Below are positions 25,862 to 35,045 of a stretch of DNA of 60,718 bases, in pieces (positions within the stretch are counted from its first letter, which is position 1; each line of letters starts with the position of its first letter). The DNA comes from Alkalibacterium putridalgicola (GTDB taxonomy: Bacteria; Bacillota; Bacilli; Lactobacillales; Carnobacteriaceae_A): the NCBI RefSeq assembly GCF_900109825.1, contig NZ_FOBL01000016.1, forward strand, positions 1-60,718. Reading direction: 5' to 3'. The position numbers and the translations under genes were made by a program. Under the pieces are notes generated by a model. The model saw only the letters and a list, made by a program, of their open reading frames with translations, was not told where the DNA came from and ran no database searches.

Positions 25862-28324
25862 ATGGCTCACTTATTAAAGAGGATATTTGAAAACGATAAA
25901 AAAGTATTGAAAAGATATGGTAGAATCGCCGATAAAATCGAAGCATTAGGCAGTGAAATGGAAGCTTTGACGGACGATGAGTTGAAAGCTAAAACAGAAG
26001 CATTTAAAAAGCGCTATGCTGAAGGGGAAACACTTGACGACCTGCTTGTTGAAGCCTTTGCTACAGTGAGAGAAGCTGCACGCCGTGTGCTGGGACTTTA
26101 TCCATTCAGAGTACAGCTTATGGGTGGCATCTCCTTACATGAAGGCAATATTTCCGAGATGAAAACAGGTGAGGGAAAGACCCTGACAGCCACGATGCCT
26201 GTTTACCTGAATGCCATCGCCGGTGAAGGTGCACACGTCGTCACGGTCAATGATTACCTGGCCACACGTGACGCGGAAGAGATGGGCGAACTTTACAGAT
26301 GGATGGGACTGACTGTTGGTCTGAACCTTAACGCCAAGACGTCTGCCGAGAAAAGAGAAGCTTACCTGTGTGACATTACCTATTCAACGAATAATGAACT
26401 TGGGTTTGATTATCTAAGAGACAACATGGTTGTATATAAAGAACAAATGGTTCAGCGTCCCTTGAACTTTGCGATCCTGGATGAGGTCGACTCTATCCTG
26501 ATCGATGAAGCCCGTACACCGCTGATCATCTCAGGACAAGCCAATAAATCCACGTCTTTCTATACACGCTGTGATTTCTTTGTCAAAGGACTGAAAGAAG
26601 AAGAAGACTATACGATCGATCTGTCATCTAAATCGATCTCCTTGACAGAAGAAGGTATCGAAAAGGCTGAGCGTACTTTCCACGTACCGAACTTGTATGA
26701 TATCGGCAACCAGGCTCTTGTGCATCACCTGGACCAGTCGCTGCGTGCCAACTACATTATGCTGCGCGATATCGATTATGTTGTCGACGATAATGCAGTT
26801 AAAATCGTTGACCAGTTTACCGGTCGTATCATGGAAGGCCGCCGCTATTCAGATGGACTGCATCAGGCGATCGAAGCGAAAGAAAACGTCGAGATCCAGA
26901 AAGAATCCAAGACGATGGCAACGATCACCTTCCAGAACTATTTCCGTATGTATAAAAAACTGTCCGGGATGACGGGTACAGCTAAAACGGAAGAAGAAGA
27001 ATTTAGAGAAATCTACAACATGAACGTTATTGCTATTCCAACGAACCGTCCACTGATCCGTGATGACCGTGATGATCTGCTTTATCCAACGCTTGAAAGC
27101 AAGTTCAACGCTGTGGTATCGGACATCAAAGAACGTCATGCCAAAGGCCAGCCTATTCTTGTAGGTACAGTAGCTGTCGAGACTTCTGAACTGATCAGTG
27201 ATTTGTTGAAAAAAGAAGGCATTCCTCATGAAGTGCTGAATGCGAAAAATAATTTCCGTGAAGCAGAAATCGTCGTTAACGCCGGGCAGCCTGGAGCTGT
27301 AACGATCGCTACCAACATGGCCGGACGTGGTACAGATATTAAATTGGGCCCTGGTGTGAAAGAACTGGGTGGTCTGGCAGTTATCGGTACAGAACGTCAC
27401 GAATCCCGTCGTATCGATAATCAGTTGAGGGGACGATCCGGTCGACAGGGAGATCCTGGTGTTTCTCAGTTCTATCTATCACTTGAAGATGATCTGATGA
27501 AACGTTTTGGTTCCGAACGTATCCGAATGGTTCTTGAGCAGCTGAAAATCGCTGAAGATGATGCTGTCATCCAAAGCCGTATGATCAGTCGCCAAGTGGA
27601 ATCTGCCCAGAAACGTGTTGAGGGTAACAACTATGATACCCGTCGTAACGTTCTGAAATATGATGACGTCATGCGTGAACAGCGTGAAGTGATTTATTCT
27701 CAGCGTCAGGAAGTTATCATGGAGACAGAATCACTGAACTACGTGACCGTGCCTATGATCAAGCGTACAATCCAGCGTTATGTTCAGCTGAATACACAGC
27801 AGGAAGATTCGTCTAAATGGAATCTGGACCATATCGAAGACTTTGCGCACACGACACTTGTGCATCCGGAAGACTTGAGCGTGGAAGATCTGAAAGGCAA
27901 GTCTGCTGACCAGATCGAAAAACTGCTCGTTGATCTATCACTGGCCAATTACGAGGAAAAAACATCTCAGTTAAATGGGAAAGAACAGGTTCTTGAATTT
28001 GAAAAAGTTGTCGTTCTGCGTGTCGTTGACAGAAAATGGACAGATCATATCGACCAGATGGATCAGTTGAGACAGGGGATCGGCCTGCGTTCGTATGGCC
28101 AGTTCAACCCGCTGACTGAATACCAGCAGGAAGGCTTCACACTGTTTGAGGAAATGATCGGGGAAATCGAACACGATGTTACCCGTCTGCTGATGAAATC
28201 TCAGATCAGACAAAACCTTCAGCGCGAACAAGCTACACCAAGCTCGGATAAAAAACAAGTGAAACGCAAGTCGGAAAAACCAACATTTTCTCATGACGAA
28301 AAGACACATACACGCATGGGATAA
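25862..28324 (+). CDS. secA: Protein translocase ATPase SecA
   Basis: 820 aa motor of the Sec translocase. [21 protein letters not shown] (Walker A region), [28 protein letters not shown] (Walker B), [30 protein letters not shown] and [12 protein letters not shown] are all present, so nucleotide domains, cross-linking domain and helical scaffold are complete. The C-terminus ends in a basic/polar tail ([14 protein letters not shown]) with no cysteine-rich SEC-C zinc motif. Followed by prfB, as in most Firmicutes; a hairpin at 28335-28370 lies between them. Confidence 0.97.
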   Translation: MAHLLKRIFENDKKVLKRYGRIADKIEALGSEMEALTDDELKAKTEAFKKRYAEGETLDDLLVEAFATVREAARRVLGLYPFRVQLMGGISLHEGNISEMKTGEGKTLTATMPVYLNAIAGEGAHVVTVNDYLATRDAEEMGELYRWMGLTVGLNLNAKTSAEKREAYLCDITYSTNNELGFDYLRDNMVVYKEQMVQRPLNFAILDEVDSILIDEARTPLIISGQANKSTSFYTRCDFFVKGLKEEEDYTIDLSSKSISLTEEGIEKAERTFHVPNLYDIGNQALVHHLDQSLRANYIMLRDIDYVVDDNAVKIVDQFTGRIMEGRRYSDGLHQAIEAKENVEIQKESKTMATITFQNYFRMYKKLSGMTGTAKTEEEEFREIYNMNVIAIPTNRPLIRDDRDDLLYPTLESKFNAVVSDIKERHAKGQPILVGTVAVETSELISDLLKKEGIPHEVLNAKNNFREAEIVVNAGQPGAVTIATNMAGRGTDIKLGPGVKELGGLAVIGTERHESRRIDNQLRGRSGRQGDPGVSQFYLSLEDDLMKRFGSERIRMVLEQLKIAEDDAVIQSRMISRQVESAQKRVEGNNYDTRRNVLKYDDVMREQREVIYSQRQEVIMETESLNYVTVPMIKRTIQRYVQLNTQQEDSSKWNLDHIEDFAHTTLVHPEDLSVEDLKGKSADQIEKLLVDLSLANYEEKTSQLNGKEQVLEFEKVVVLRVVDRKWTDHIDQMDQLRQGIGLRSYGQFNPLTEYQQEGFTLFEEMIGEIEHDVTRLLMKSQIRQNLQREQATPSSDKKQVKRKSEKPTFSHDEKTHTRMG

Positions 28325-28391
28325 TAAAAACCTGGAAAAGGAACGGATAGCTTATCTGTTCCTTTTCCGCTATGTAAAATGGAGGGTCAAT

Positions 28392-29496
28392 ATGGAAATA
28401 AGTGAAATGACAAATAAATTAAATGAAGCCAGAACAAAAGTTGAAGACTTTAGGGGGTCTCTTTGACTTAGAAAAACTGGAAACAGACATAGCTGAATTC
28501 GATCATATGATGGCTGACCCCACTTTCTGGGACAATCAGGAAAAGGCTCAGAAAATCATTCAAGAAGCCAACGAAAAAAAAGATGTCTATCAGACGTTCA
28601 ATAAGATGGAAGAAATCATTGAAGAGACGTCTATTCTGTTGGATATGCTGCGGGATGAAGATGATGAAGACGTCCGCTCTGAGATCGAATCGAATTTAAC
28701 AGAGCTTGACCAGACGATCAATCAGTTTGAATTGGACTTACTCTTGAGTGAACCCTATGATAAAAATAATGCGATCGTAGAACTGCATCCGGGAGCCGGC
28801 GGGACGGAATCGCAGGACTGGGGTGAAATGCTCTACCGTATGTATACACGCTGGATAGAAAAGAGAGGCTTCTCATATGAAGTTTTGGATTATCAGAGCG
28901 GAGACGAAGCGGGCATCAAGAGTGTGACGATACTGGTCAAAGGGATGAATGCCTATGGATTATTGAAGGCAGAAAAAGGTGTTCACCGTCTGGTTCGTAT
29001 CTCGCCTTTTGATTCAAGTGGAAGACGCCACACCTCATTTGTCTCCATCGATGTGATCCCTGAAATCAACGATGAGATCGACATTGAAATAAATCCTGAC
29101 GATATCCGTGTCGACACATTCCGTGCAAGTGGCGCCGGTGGACAGCATGTCAACAAGACAGACTCCGCCGTACGTATCACACACAAAGAGACGGGATTCG
29201 TCACTTCCAGTCAGGCTGGCCGTTCACAAACTGCGAATAAAGAGCAGGCAATGAACATGATGAAAGCCAAGCTTTATCAAAAGGAAATGGAAGAGAAAGA
29301 ACAGGAAATGGCTGAGATCAGAGGCGAACAGAAAGAAATCGGCTGGGGTTCTCAAATCAGATCTTATGTCTTTCATCCTTATTCTATGGTCAAGGACCAT
29401 CGGACAGATGAAGAGACAGGGAATGTGGATGCAGTCATGGACGGGGATATCGATCCATTCATCGATGCCTATTTAAGACTCACGATGAACCGATAG
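28392..29496 (+). CDS. prfB: Peptide chain release factor 2, programmed +1 frameshift
   Basis: Reads 28392-28463, then skips one base and continues at 28465-29496, giving 367 aa. The first 24 codons end at CTT followed by in-frame TGA (28464-28466) with AGGGGG just upstream, the classic autoregulatory shift site: low RF2 makes the ribosome pause at UGA and slip forward. Downstream are the peptidyl-tRNA hydrolysis motif GAGGQHVN and the tripeptide region for UGA/UAA recognition (SPFDSSG). RF2 releases peptides at UGA and UAA. GGAGGG is 6 bases before the ATG. This is regulation, not a broken gene. Confidence 0.96.
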
Positions 29497-29567
29497 TAGC
29501 TGAACTAGTTTAGAGTGAACTTCAAGGAAAGAAATAAGCTTAGTACTATATGCTTTTATAAAATGTC

Positions 29568-29605
29568 GAAAGAGGTTGGGACAAAAAGCCCCAGCCTCTT
29601 TCCCA
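29568..29605 (+). terminator. prfB terminator
   Basis: Stem of about 13 bp (29568-29580 / 29589-29601) with one mismatch, same design and loop as the terminator after hpf. Confidence 0.85.
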
Positions 29606-29699
29606 TGTAGAGATTAAAATCACTAAATTAAAGTGAAGCGGGTCATGCCATTTTCTTTATCCGTCACTGGTACTGGATAAATGTAAGTATTTCACAGAC

Positions 29700-30015
29700 A
29701 GAACAGGGATGGCACAAGTTATTGAGTGTAAGGAGATAGAAACATGTCACTAAACCGGGATTAGAACAAGTTTTTGAATGCAAAGTAGCAGAAACATGTC
29801 ACTAAACGGGTATTAGAACAAGTATTTGAATGCAAAGTAGCAGAAACGTGTCACTAAACGGGTATTAGAACAAGTATTTGAATGCAAAGTGGCAGAAACG
29901 TGTCACTAAACGGGGATTAGAACAAGTATTTGAATGCAAAGTAGAAGAAACATGTCACTAAACCGGGATTAGAACATGTTTTTGAATGCAATGAGACAGA
30001 AACATGTCACTAAAC
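29700..30015 (+). repeat. Tandem array, 52-bp unit, about six copies
   Basis: The core gaaacRtgtcactaaac begins at 29739, 29791, 29843, 29895, 29947 and 29999, exactly 52 bp apart. The whole 52-bp unit is conserved, including attagaacaag and tttgaatgcaaagt, so there are no unique spacers. The first and last copies are partial or diverged. 52 is not a multiple of three and no frame is open through the array. It lies in the 1-kb gene-poor gap between prfB and ftsE; the remaining 30016-30480 shows no recognised gene apart from a possible ORF remnant. Confidence 0.92.
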
Positions 30016-30208
30016 TCGCATGAGAGCAAATCACCTGAACCACATCATAAACAGTATAAGTCGACCGGTGGTTACTGGGGTCTTTGAACCGTTCAGGGAA
30101 AAATAAAACTATAGCTCCTCATCTTTTTGAGAAACAAATCACATTCTGTCACATTTCAGACATAGACAAAGGGTCTGTGCGGGGTCTTGTAATATTCAAA
30201 AAAAGCCT

Positions 30209-30430
30209 CTATATCGTGACTTTGCTGTAATCATCAAAATATGTATAGGCCATACAGCCTGTTCTTATAACAATTTGAGCATCAGATAGAAGTTTATCAG
30301 CAAATTGACCATATATTGATTTCAACGACTCGAATGATTTTATGTCTCTTGCATTGAAATAGAATTGTAATTTTATTAAAACAGACACACGGCAAAATGA
30401 TGATATACTAAGTAAGGTTATAAAAAGCAA
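30209..30430 (-). pseudogene. Possible small ORF or gene remnant, unrecognised
   Basis: A 73-codon minus-strand frame ending KSFESLKSIYGQFADKLL...TGCMAYTYFDDYSKVTI. Residue composition looks protein-like, but the only start is a TTG without a ribosome site and I recognise no family. It may be the 3' remnant of a lost gene, or chance. Confidence 0.2.
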
Positions 30431-30496
30431 GTGAAACGCATTATAGATTGCTTACCAGAATGAAATAAAATAAAAAATAGATAGGTGATATATTTA

Positions 30497-31183
30497 ATGA
30501 TAGAGATGAAAAATGTCTATAAAAAATATCCTAATGGCATTACAGCTATTAATGGGTTGGACGTCACGATCGACCAGGGCGAATTTGTTTATGTCGTTGG
30601 TCCAAGTGGTGCAGGGAAATCGACCTTTATTAAAATGATCTACCGTGAAGAACTGCCAACTAAAGGAACAGTTAAAGTCGGCGAATTTGATTTGATGAAT
30701 TTAAAGAATAAAAAAATCCCTTTCCTGAGAAGACACGTCGGCGTGGTTTTCCAGGATTTCAAACTGCTGCCGCGTTTGACGGTATATGAAAACGTGGCAT
30801 ATGCCATGCAGGTCGTGAACAGAAATCCAAAGCAGATCCAGAAAAGATCACTTGAAGTTCTGGACTTAGTCGGCTTGAAGCATAAAGCCCGCATGTTTCC
30901 TAATGAACTTTCCGGCGGGGAACAGCAGCGTGTAGCTATAGCCCGAGCGATCGCCAATATGCCGCGTGTCCTCATTGCTGATGAACCGACAGGTAACCTG
31001 GATCCGGAAACGGCTTGGGGCATCATGGACCTGCTTGAAGAAATCAATAATCAGGGAACAACGATCATTATGGCCACACACAACAGCGAAATCGTTAACC
31101 GCGTGAGACACCGTGTCTTGGCTGTTGAAAATGGACGCATAGCCCGTGACCAGGAAAGAGGGGAGTACGGTTATGAAAATTAG
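30497..31183 (+). CDS. ftsE: Cell division ATP-binding protein FtsE
   Basis: 228 aa ABC ATPase. Walker [11 protein letters not shown]-loop [19 protein letters not shown], signature LSGGEQQR, Walker [13 protein letters not shown] and H-loop TH are intact. With FtsX it forms a membrane complex that switches on a peptidoglycan hydrolase at the septum or side wall. I start at the ATG at 30497 (AGGTG upstream). ftsX overlaps its 3' end. A -10-like TATACT is at 30404-30409. Confidence 0.96.
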   Translation: MIEMKNVYKKYPNGITAINGLDVTIDQGEFVYVVGPSGAGKSTFIKMIYREELPTKGTVKVGEFDLMNLKNKKIPFLRRHVGVVFQDFKLLPRLTVYENVAYAMQVVNRNPKQIQKRSLEVLDLVGLKHKARMFPNELSGGEQQRVAIARAIANMPRVLIADEPTGNLDPETAWGIMDLLEEINNQGTTIIMATHNSEIVNRVRHRVLAVENGRIARDQERGEYGYEN

Positions 31184-32063
31184 AACCGCAGGAAGACATA
31201 TAAAAGAATCATTTAAAAGTATCATTCGTAATGGATGGATGACGTTTGCCGCTGTCAGTGCCGTAGCGATCACATTATTGCTTGTAGGCAGCCTGATCGC
31301 ACTCTTGATGAACGTGAATAAATTAGCTTCAGATGTAGAAGAAGACGTAAGCGTCAGAGTTTATGTGGCAACAGGAACAGAAGAAGAAGAACGTGAAGCT
31401 CTAAGAAGCGAACTCGAAGGAATCGACAATGTTGATACGATCGAGTATTCCAGCAGGGAAGATGAGCTGGATAATGTTATGGGCAGTTATGGTGAGGAGT
31501 TCGGCCTTTTTGAAGGAGACGACAACCCACTGCACGATGTCTTCATCCTGAATACGACAGAACCGGAATTAACGTCAGAAGTTGCGGAAGAAGCTGCAGC
31601 GATCGGTCCAGTTGTAGACGATGTCAACTATGGCGGCGCAGAAGCCGATCGACTTTTTGAAATTATGGAAACCGTGAGAAATATTGGAGCAGTTATCATT
31701 ATCGCACTGATCTTTACCGCCATATTCCTGATCTCAAACACGATCCGCATCACGATCTTTTCTAGAAGAACAGAAATCGAGATCATGAAACTTGTGGGTG
31801 CAACAAACTGGTTTATCAGATGGCCGTTCCTTATTGAAGGTGCGCTTATCGGATTCGTAGGAGCCTTGATTCCGGTATCGATCATTTCATATCTATATTT
31901 AAGCGGATTTGATACATTGATGGGTTATCTATCCGGGACTTACTTCGGTCTGCTTCCACCTAACCCATTCCTGATTCAGATTGTCGCCTTGCTTTTAACT
32001 ATCGGCGTGGTCATAGGAAGTATCGGTTCATCATTATCTATACGAAAATTTTTGAAAGTTTAA
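31173..32063 (+). CDS. ftsX: Cell division protein FtsX
   Basis: About 296 aa, four transmembrane helices: one at about residues 22-45, an extracellular domain (about 50-160), then three helices in the C-terminal half, with the conserved RRTEIEIMKLVGATNWFIRWPFLIEG loop. The start ATG at 31173 has GGGGAG upstream and overlaps ftsE by 11 bp. FtsX passes the ATPase signal to an extracellular hydrolase; the NlpC/P60 protein just downstream is the likely partner. Confidence 0.95.
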   Translation: MKIRTAGRHIKESFKSIIRNGWMTFAAVSAVAITLLLVGSLIALLMNVNKLASDVEEDVSVRVYVATGTEEEEREALRSELEGIDNVDTIEYSSREDELDNVMGSYGEEFGLFEGDDNPLHDVFILNTTEPELTSEVAEEAAAIGPVVDDVNYGGAEADRLFEIMETVRNIGAVIIIALIFTAIFLISNTIRITIFSRRTEIEIMKLVGATNWFIRWPFLIEGALIGFVGALIPVSIISYLYLSGFDTLMGYLSGTYFGLLPPNPFLIQIVALLLTIGVVIGSIGSSLSIRKFLKV

Positions 32064-32067
32064 CAAA

Positions 32068-32093
32068 AAAGAGGGACATATTCCCTCTTTCAT
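32068..32093 (+). terminator. Short hairpin after ftsX, partial terminator
   Basis: A 9-bp stem AAAGAGGGA/TCCCTCTTT with a 5-base loop, followed by only a short T-run built into the stem. Probably lets part of transcription pass into the hydrolase gene. Confidence 0.6.
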
Positions 32094-32131
32094 ACATATA
32101 AAAGACATTAGCAGAGAAGAGGAACGCAGTC

Positions 32132-33283
32132 GTGGGAAAGAAAACAGTATTGAAGTGGGTCATGATAAGTATCACAGGTTTGATTATATTAGGGGTATCT
32201 CCAGAGTCGATTGAAGCAACACCTTCTGAAGCGGATCATTCAGAAAAAATAACGGAACTGAAAGCCCGTGAAGAAGATGCACAGGACGAGCTGGTATCCA
32301 TCATTTCAGTCATTGAAGAAACAGAAGCAGAGGCTGAAAAGCTAGTTGATGTTATGGAAGAAACGAGCCGGGAACTCGAAAAGACACAAGAAGAGATTTC
32401 GGTCCTGACCAATCAAATCAATCAGAGAGAAAGTAAGTTAGATGCTCAAGTAAGGTCGGTACAAGTATCAGGCCGGTCATCAGAAATATTGAACTTTCTA
32501 ATCGAAGCGGAATCCCTGTCAGATATACTGGCACGACTAGGTGTGGTCAATACCTTGTTTTCTGCTAACCATGAGGTAATGACCAGCCAGATCGAAGATC
32601 AGGAAGAAGTCAGAAAAAAAGAACAGCAAATGATTGAGAATCAGGAGAAACAGACACTGCTGGCTGCAGAACTGGAAACAAAAAAAGCAGAACTAGATGA
32701 GAAACGACTGGAACAGGAAAGTCTAGTGGCTGCTATTGCCGCTGAGAAGTCAGAGGTCGAAGAAGAACGAGCCGCTTATCTTGCACAGCAGCGAAGAAGT
32801 GAGCGTCGTTTACAGGATATTCAGACAGCCCGTACGTCAGCACGCTCGGCTGAACCCGTGACTGTTTCCGTTTCAGGTGGGAAAGATGAAACAGTGTCAC
32901 CCTCGTCAAGCCAGAACAGTACGCCTGCATCAGGTTCTATAGTGACTGCTGCGCATAGTCTGACTGGTGTACGTTATTCTTATGGCGGCTCTTCAACTTC
33001 CGGTTTTGACTGTTCCGGCTTTACTCAGTTTGCCCTTCGTCAAGCCGGTAAAAGTATTCCGCGAACGGCAGCTGCTCAGTTTGGCGCGAGCCGACGCCTA
33101 GCCCAGTCAGAGGCCAGACCCGGCGACTTGATCTTTTTCAATCAGTCAGGATCCATCGATCATGTCGGTATCTATTTAGGTGGCGGCAAATTCATTGGGG
33201 CACAGACATCAACGGGTGTAGCTGTTGCTTCATTCACGTCAGGATACTGGTCACGCTATGTGGCCGGGTTTGGACGTCCTTAA
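32132..33283 (+). CDS. Secreted coiled-coil NlpC/P60 peptidoglycan hydrolase (CwlO/SagA/PcsB-like)
   Basis: 383 aa. GTG start with AGAGGAA upstream, an N-terminal signal peptide (about residues 1-29), a long coiled coil (about 35-245) and a Ser-rich linker before an NlpC/P60 domain (about 270-383). The catalytic Cys is in FDCSGF, the His in DHVGIY. The layout matches CwlO and SagA, endopeptidases controlled by FtsEX. Its place right after ftsEX supports that control. The coiled coil is expected to touch the FtsX extracellular domain. Confidence 0.92.
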   Translation: MGKKTVLKWVMISITGLIILGVSPESIEATPSEADHSEKITELKAREEDAQDELVSIISVIEETEAEAEKLVDVMEETSRELEKTQEEISVLTNQINQRESKLDAQVRSVQVSGRSSEILNFLIEAESLSDILARLGVVNTLFSANHEVMTSQIEDQEEVRKKEQQMIENQEKQTLLAAELETKKAELDEKRLEQESLVAAIAAEKSEVEEERAAYLAQQRRSERRLQDIQTARTSARSAEPVTVSVSGGKDETVSPSSSQNSTPASGSIVTAAHSLTGVRYSYGGSSTSGFDCSGFTQFALRQAGKSIPRTAAAQFGASRRLAQSEARPGDLIFFNQSGSIDHVGIYLGGGKFIGAQTSTGVAVASFTSGYWSRYVAGFGRP

Positions 33284-33294
33284 ATTAAAAGAGT

Positions 33295-33338
33295 AACTCC
33301 TTACGTGAAGCGACCGTTCTCACATAAGGAGTTTTTTT
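33295..33338 (+). terminator. Terminator after the NlpC/P60 gene
   Basis: Outer stem AACTCCTTA / TAAGGAGTT (33295-33303 / 33325-33333), extended inside by GTGA/TCAC, with a T-run. Confidence 0.85.
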
Positions 33339-33408
33339 CTATAAGCACAGTAAGTTGCCTCTTAATATGATAAAATAAGATTAATAATGAGTCGAAGGGA
33401 TGAAAGTT

Positions 33409-34605
33409 ATGACACTGTTTCAAAATAGTTTACTTGCACTTTTAGTATTTGTACTGCAGCCGACGTTTATAATCGGTGTTGTATTAGCCATTTTAGCCAA
33501 AACCAGACGATTTAAATATTCCAGAAGCAAGCTGCGAACAACGATATATAAAGACAATTTTGAAATCAAACGATTCCTTACCTGGGGACTCGTTCCCGGA
33601 GTCATACTTTCCCTGTTTTCCATTTTCATCGGCATGCCGGTAACGATCGACTGGATGATTATTTACCAGATCGTGACCATCCTCTTTCTAGGGCTGGGCT
33701 ACCGGTTCATCCATCCTATTTTCACATTCAGTGCCTCAGGATTAACTGTCCTGATTTTAAATATGTTTGTTACTGATGCCTCATTGTTCGGGCAGATATT
33801 GGACCGATGGAACAGCCCAATCGTAAGCCAGACTGCCATGAGTTACGGGAGTGTTCAGATTATTTATCTGTTTGCTGTCTTAATTCTTATCAGTACGATC
33901 GGAGTGCTCTATAAAGGAAATATGAAGCAGTTCGTTCCAAGATTCTTGAAAACGAAAAGAGGGAAACTGGTTGCCCGCTACCGTATGACACCGTTATGGC
34001 TGATGCCTTTAGCCGTGGTTGTCCCAGGCGATACCTTTACCGCTCTTTTCGAATGGTGGCCAGTTTTTTCTATTGGAAGTCAGACCTATTCATTTCTACT
34101 TATACCGGTGCTCCTAGGGTTCAGGTACACCGTTCAGGCACAGCTTCCATCTGAAGCGAAACAGGCCTTGATAAAAGATTTTGCCATACTCAGTGTACTG
34201 AGTGCTGTTCTTTTTGCTTTGACCTTCTGGATTGAAGAACTGAGCGCTGTAGGATTGAGCATCCTTTTGGTCGGGGGGATATACGTGCTGTACAGACACA
34301 GACAGCGTGAAAGGAAATGGGCCTTTAAATTCGGTCCTGATCCGGCCGGTCTCAGAGTCGTTGCAGTAAGACCGAACAGTCCAGCAGAAAGAATGTCGCT
34401 GGAAATCGGCGATGTACTGGTAGAATCCAATCAGATGTCCTTGTCAACAGTTGAGGATTTTACGGAGTCTTTATTCAATAACCGCTCCTATAGCAAACTC
34501 AAAGTGAAACGCCTCGATGGTGAACTAGTCATCACCGAAACGCCTATTTACGAGGAAGATTCTCATGACTTGGGGCTTGTTACACTTGAAGACATTCAGT
34601 ACTAA
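33409..34605 (+). CDS. Polytopic membrane protein with C-terminal PDZ domain (MinJ-like)
   Basis: About 398 aa. Roughly eight hydrophobic segments occupy residues 8-300, followed by a cytoplasmic PDZ-like domain (about 305-398) with AGLRVVAVRPNSPAERMSLEIGDVLVESN. B. subtilis MinJ, which links DivIVA to MinD, has this architecture and lies near ftsEX, so MinJ-like topology control is a reasonable guess; sequence identity cannot be measured here. The ATG at 33409 is preferred over 33400 because AAGGGATG then serves as ribosome site. Confidence 0.75.
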   Translation: MTLFQNSLLALLVFVLQPTFIIGVVLAILAKTRRFKYSRSKLRTTIYKDNFEIKRFLTWGLVPGVILSLFSIFIGMPVTIDWMIIYQIVTILFLGLGYRFIHPIFTFSASGLTVLILNMFVTDASLFGQILDRWNSPIVSQTAMSYGSVQIIYLFAVLILISTIGVLYKGNMKQFVPRFLKTKRGKLVARYRMTPLWLMPLAVVVPGDTFTALFEWWPVFSIGSQTYSFLLIPVLLGFRYTVQAQLPSEAKQALIKDFAILSVLSAVLFALTFWIEELSAVGLSILLVGGIYVLYRHRQRERKWAFKFGPDPAGLRVVAVRPNSPAERMSLEIGDVLVESNQMSLSTVEDFTESLFNNRSYSKLKVKRLDGELVITETPIYEEDSHDLGLVTLEDIQY

Positions 34606-34617
34606 TATACAAGAGGT

Positions 34618-34677
34618 GCCTCAGGTACAATCACTGGAAGAACTATTCTTTCCTGCTGATTTCGCCTGAGGCTTTTA
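34618..34677 (+). terminator. Terminator after the PDZ protein gene
   Basis: GCCTCAGG (34618-34625) pairs with CCTGAGGC (34665-34672) around a 39-base loop and is followed by TTTT. Confidence 0.7.
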
Positions 34678-34713
34678 TTATAGACAAAGGTGTGGTATTA
34701 TCGACACATCAAC

Positions 34714-34733
34714 ATATGAACATAAGTACATAT
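34714..34733 (+). promoter_or_regulatory. ArsR/CzrA-type operator
   Basis: An imperfect palindrome ATATGAAC-ATAA-GTACATAT (one mismatch between arms) fits the ATATGAACA...TTCATAT type of site bound by SmtB/CzrA/ZiaR regulators. It lies 18 bp before the regulator's start codon and overlaps a likely -10 (TATGAA, 34715-34720), so binding would block transcription until zinc releases the protein. Confidence 0.75.
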
Positions 34734-34750
34734 AAAAGGAGAGGAACCGT

Positions 34751-35044
34751 ATGATCGATAAAGAAACTCTGGAGAATGCATCGCTTTTATTTAAAGCATT
34801 AAGTGATTCGACGCGCTTAACGATCATTTATCAGCTTTCACTATCAGAGATGAATGTGAATACGATAGCCCGGACACTTCATATGGAGCAGTCGACTGTT
34901 TCCCATCAACTGAAGATATTAAAATCGGCGCGACTGGTGAAATCTCGCCGAGAAGGCAAAACACGTATTTATTCTATCAGTGACGAACATGTGCAGGAAC
35001 TGATCAGTCAAGTAACGTCTCATGTTCAGGAAAAGAGGGATTAG
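34751..35044 (+). CDS. ArsR/SmtB-family zinc-type metalloregulator (CzrA-like)
   Basis: 97 aa winged helix. The recognition helix is MEQSTVSHQLKILKSARLV. The C-terminal helix carries D78-x-H80-x10-H91-xx-E94, exactly the alpha-5 zinc site of SmtB/CzrA, and there is no ELCVCDL cysteine box, so it should sense Zn(II) or Co(II) rather than arsenic, cadmium or lead. It precedes, and almost touches, the metal efflux gene (1-bp gap) and has its own palindromic operator upstream. Confidence 0.93.
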   Translation: MIDKETLENASLLFKALSDSTRLTIIYQLSLSEMNVNTIARTLHMEQSTVSHQLKILKSARLVKSRREGKTRIYSISDEHVQELISQVTSHVQEKRD

Positions 35045-35045
35045 A

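Noticed and set aside
26849-27400. 183-codon minus-strand frame inside secA
   Set aside because: Antisense shadow of coding sequence with biased codon use.
28392-29496. prfB as a pseudogene because of the in-frame TGA at codon 25
   Set aside because: The stop is the standard programmed frameshift site with its Shine-Dalgarno-like stimulator.
29700-30015. CRISPR array
   Set aside because: The full 52-bp unit repeats, with no variable spacers and no cas genes nearby.
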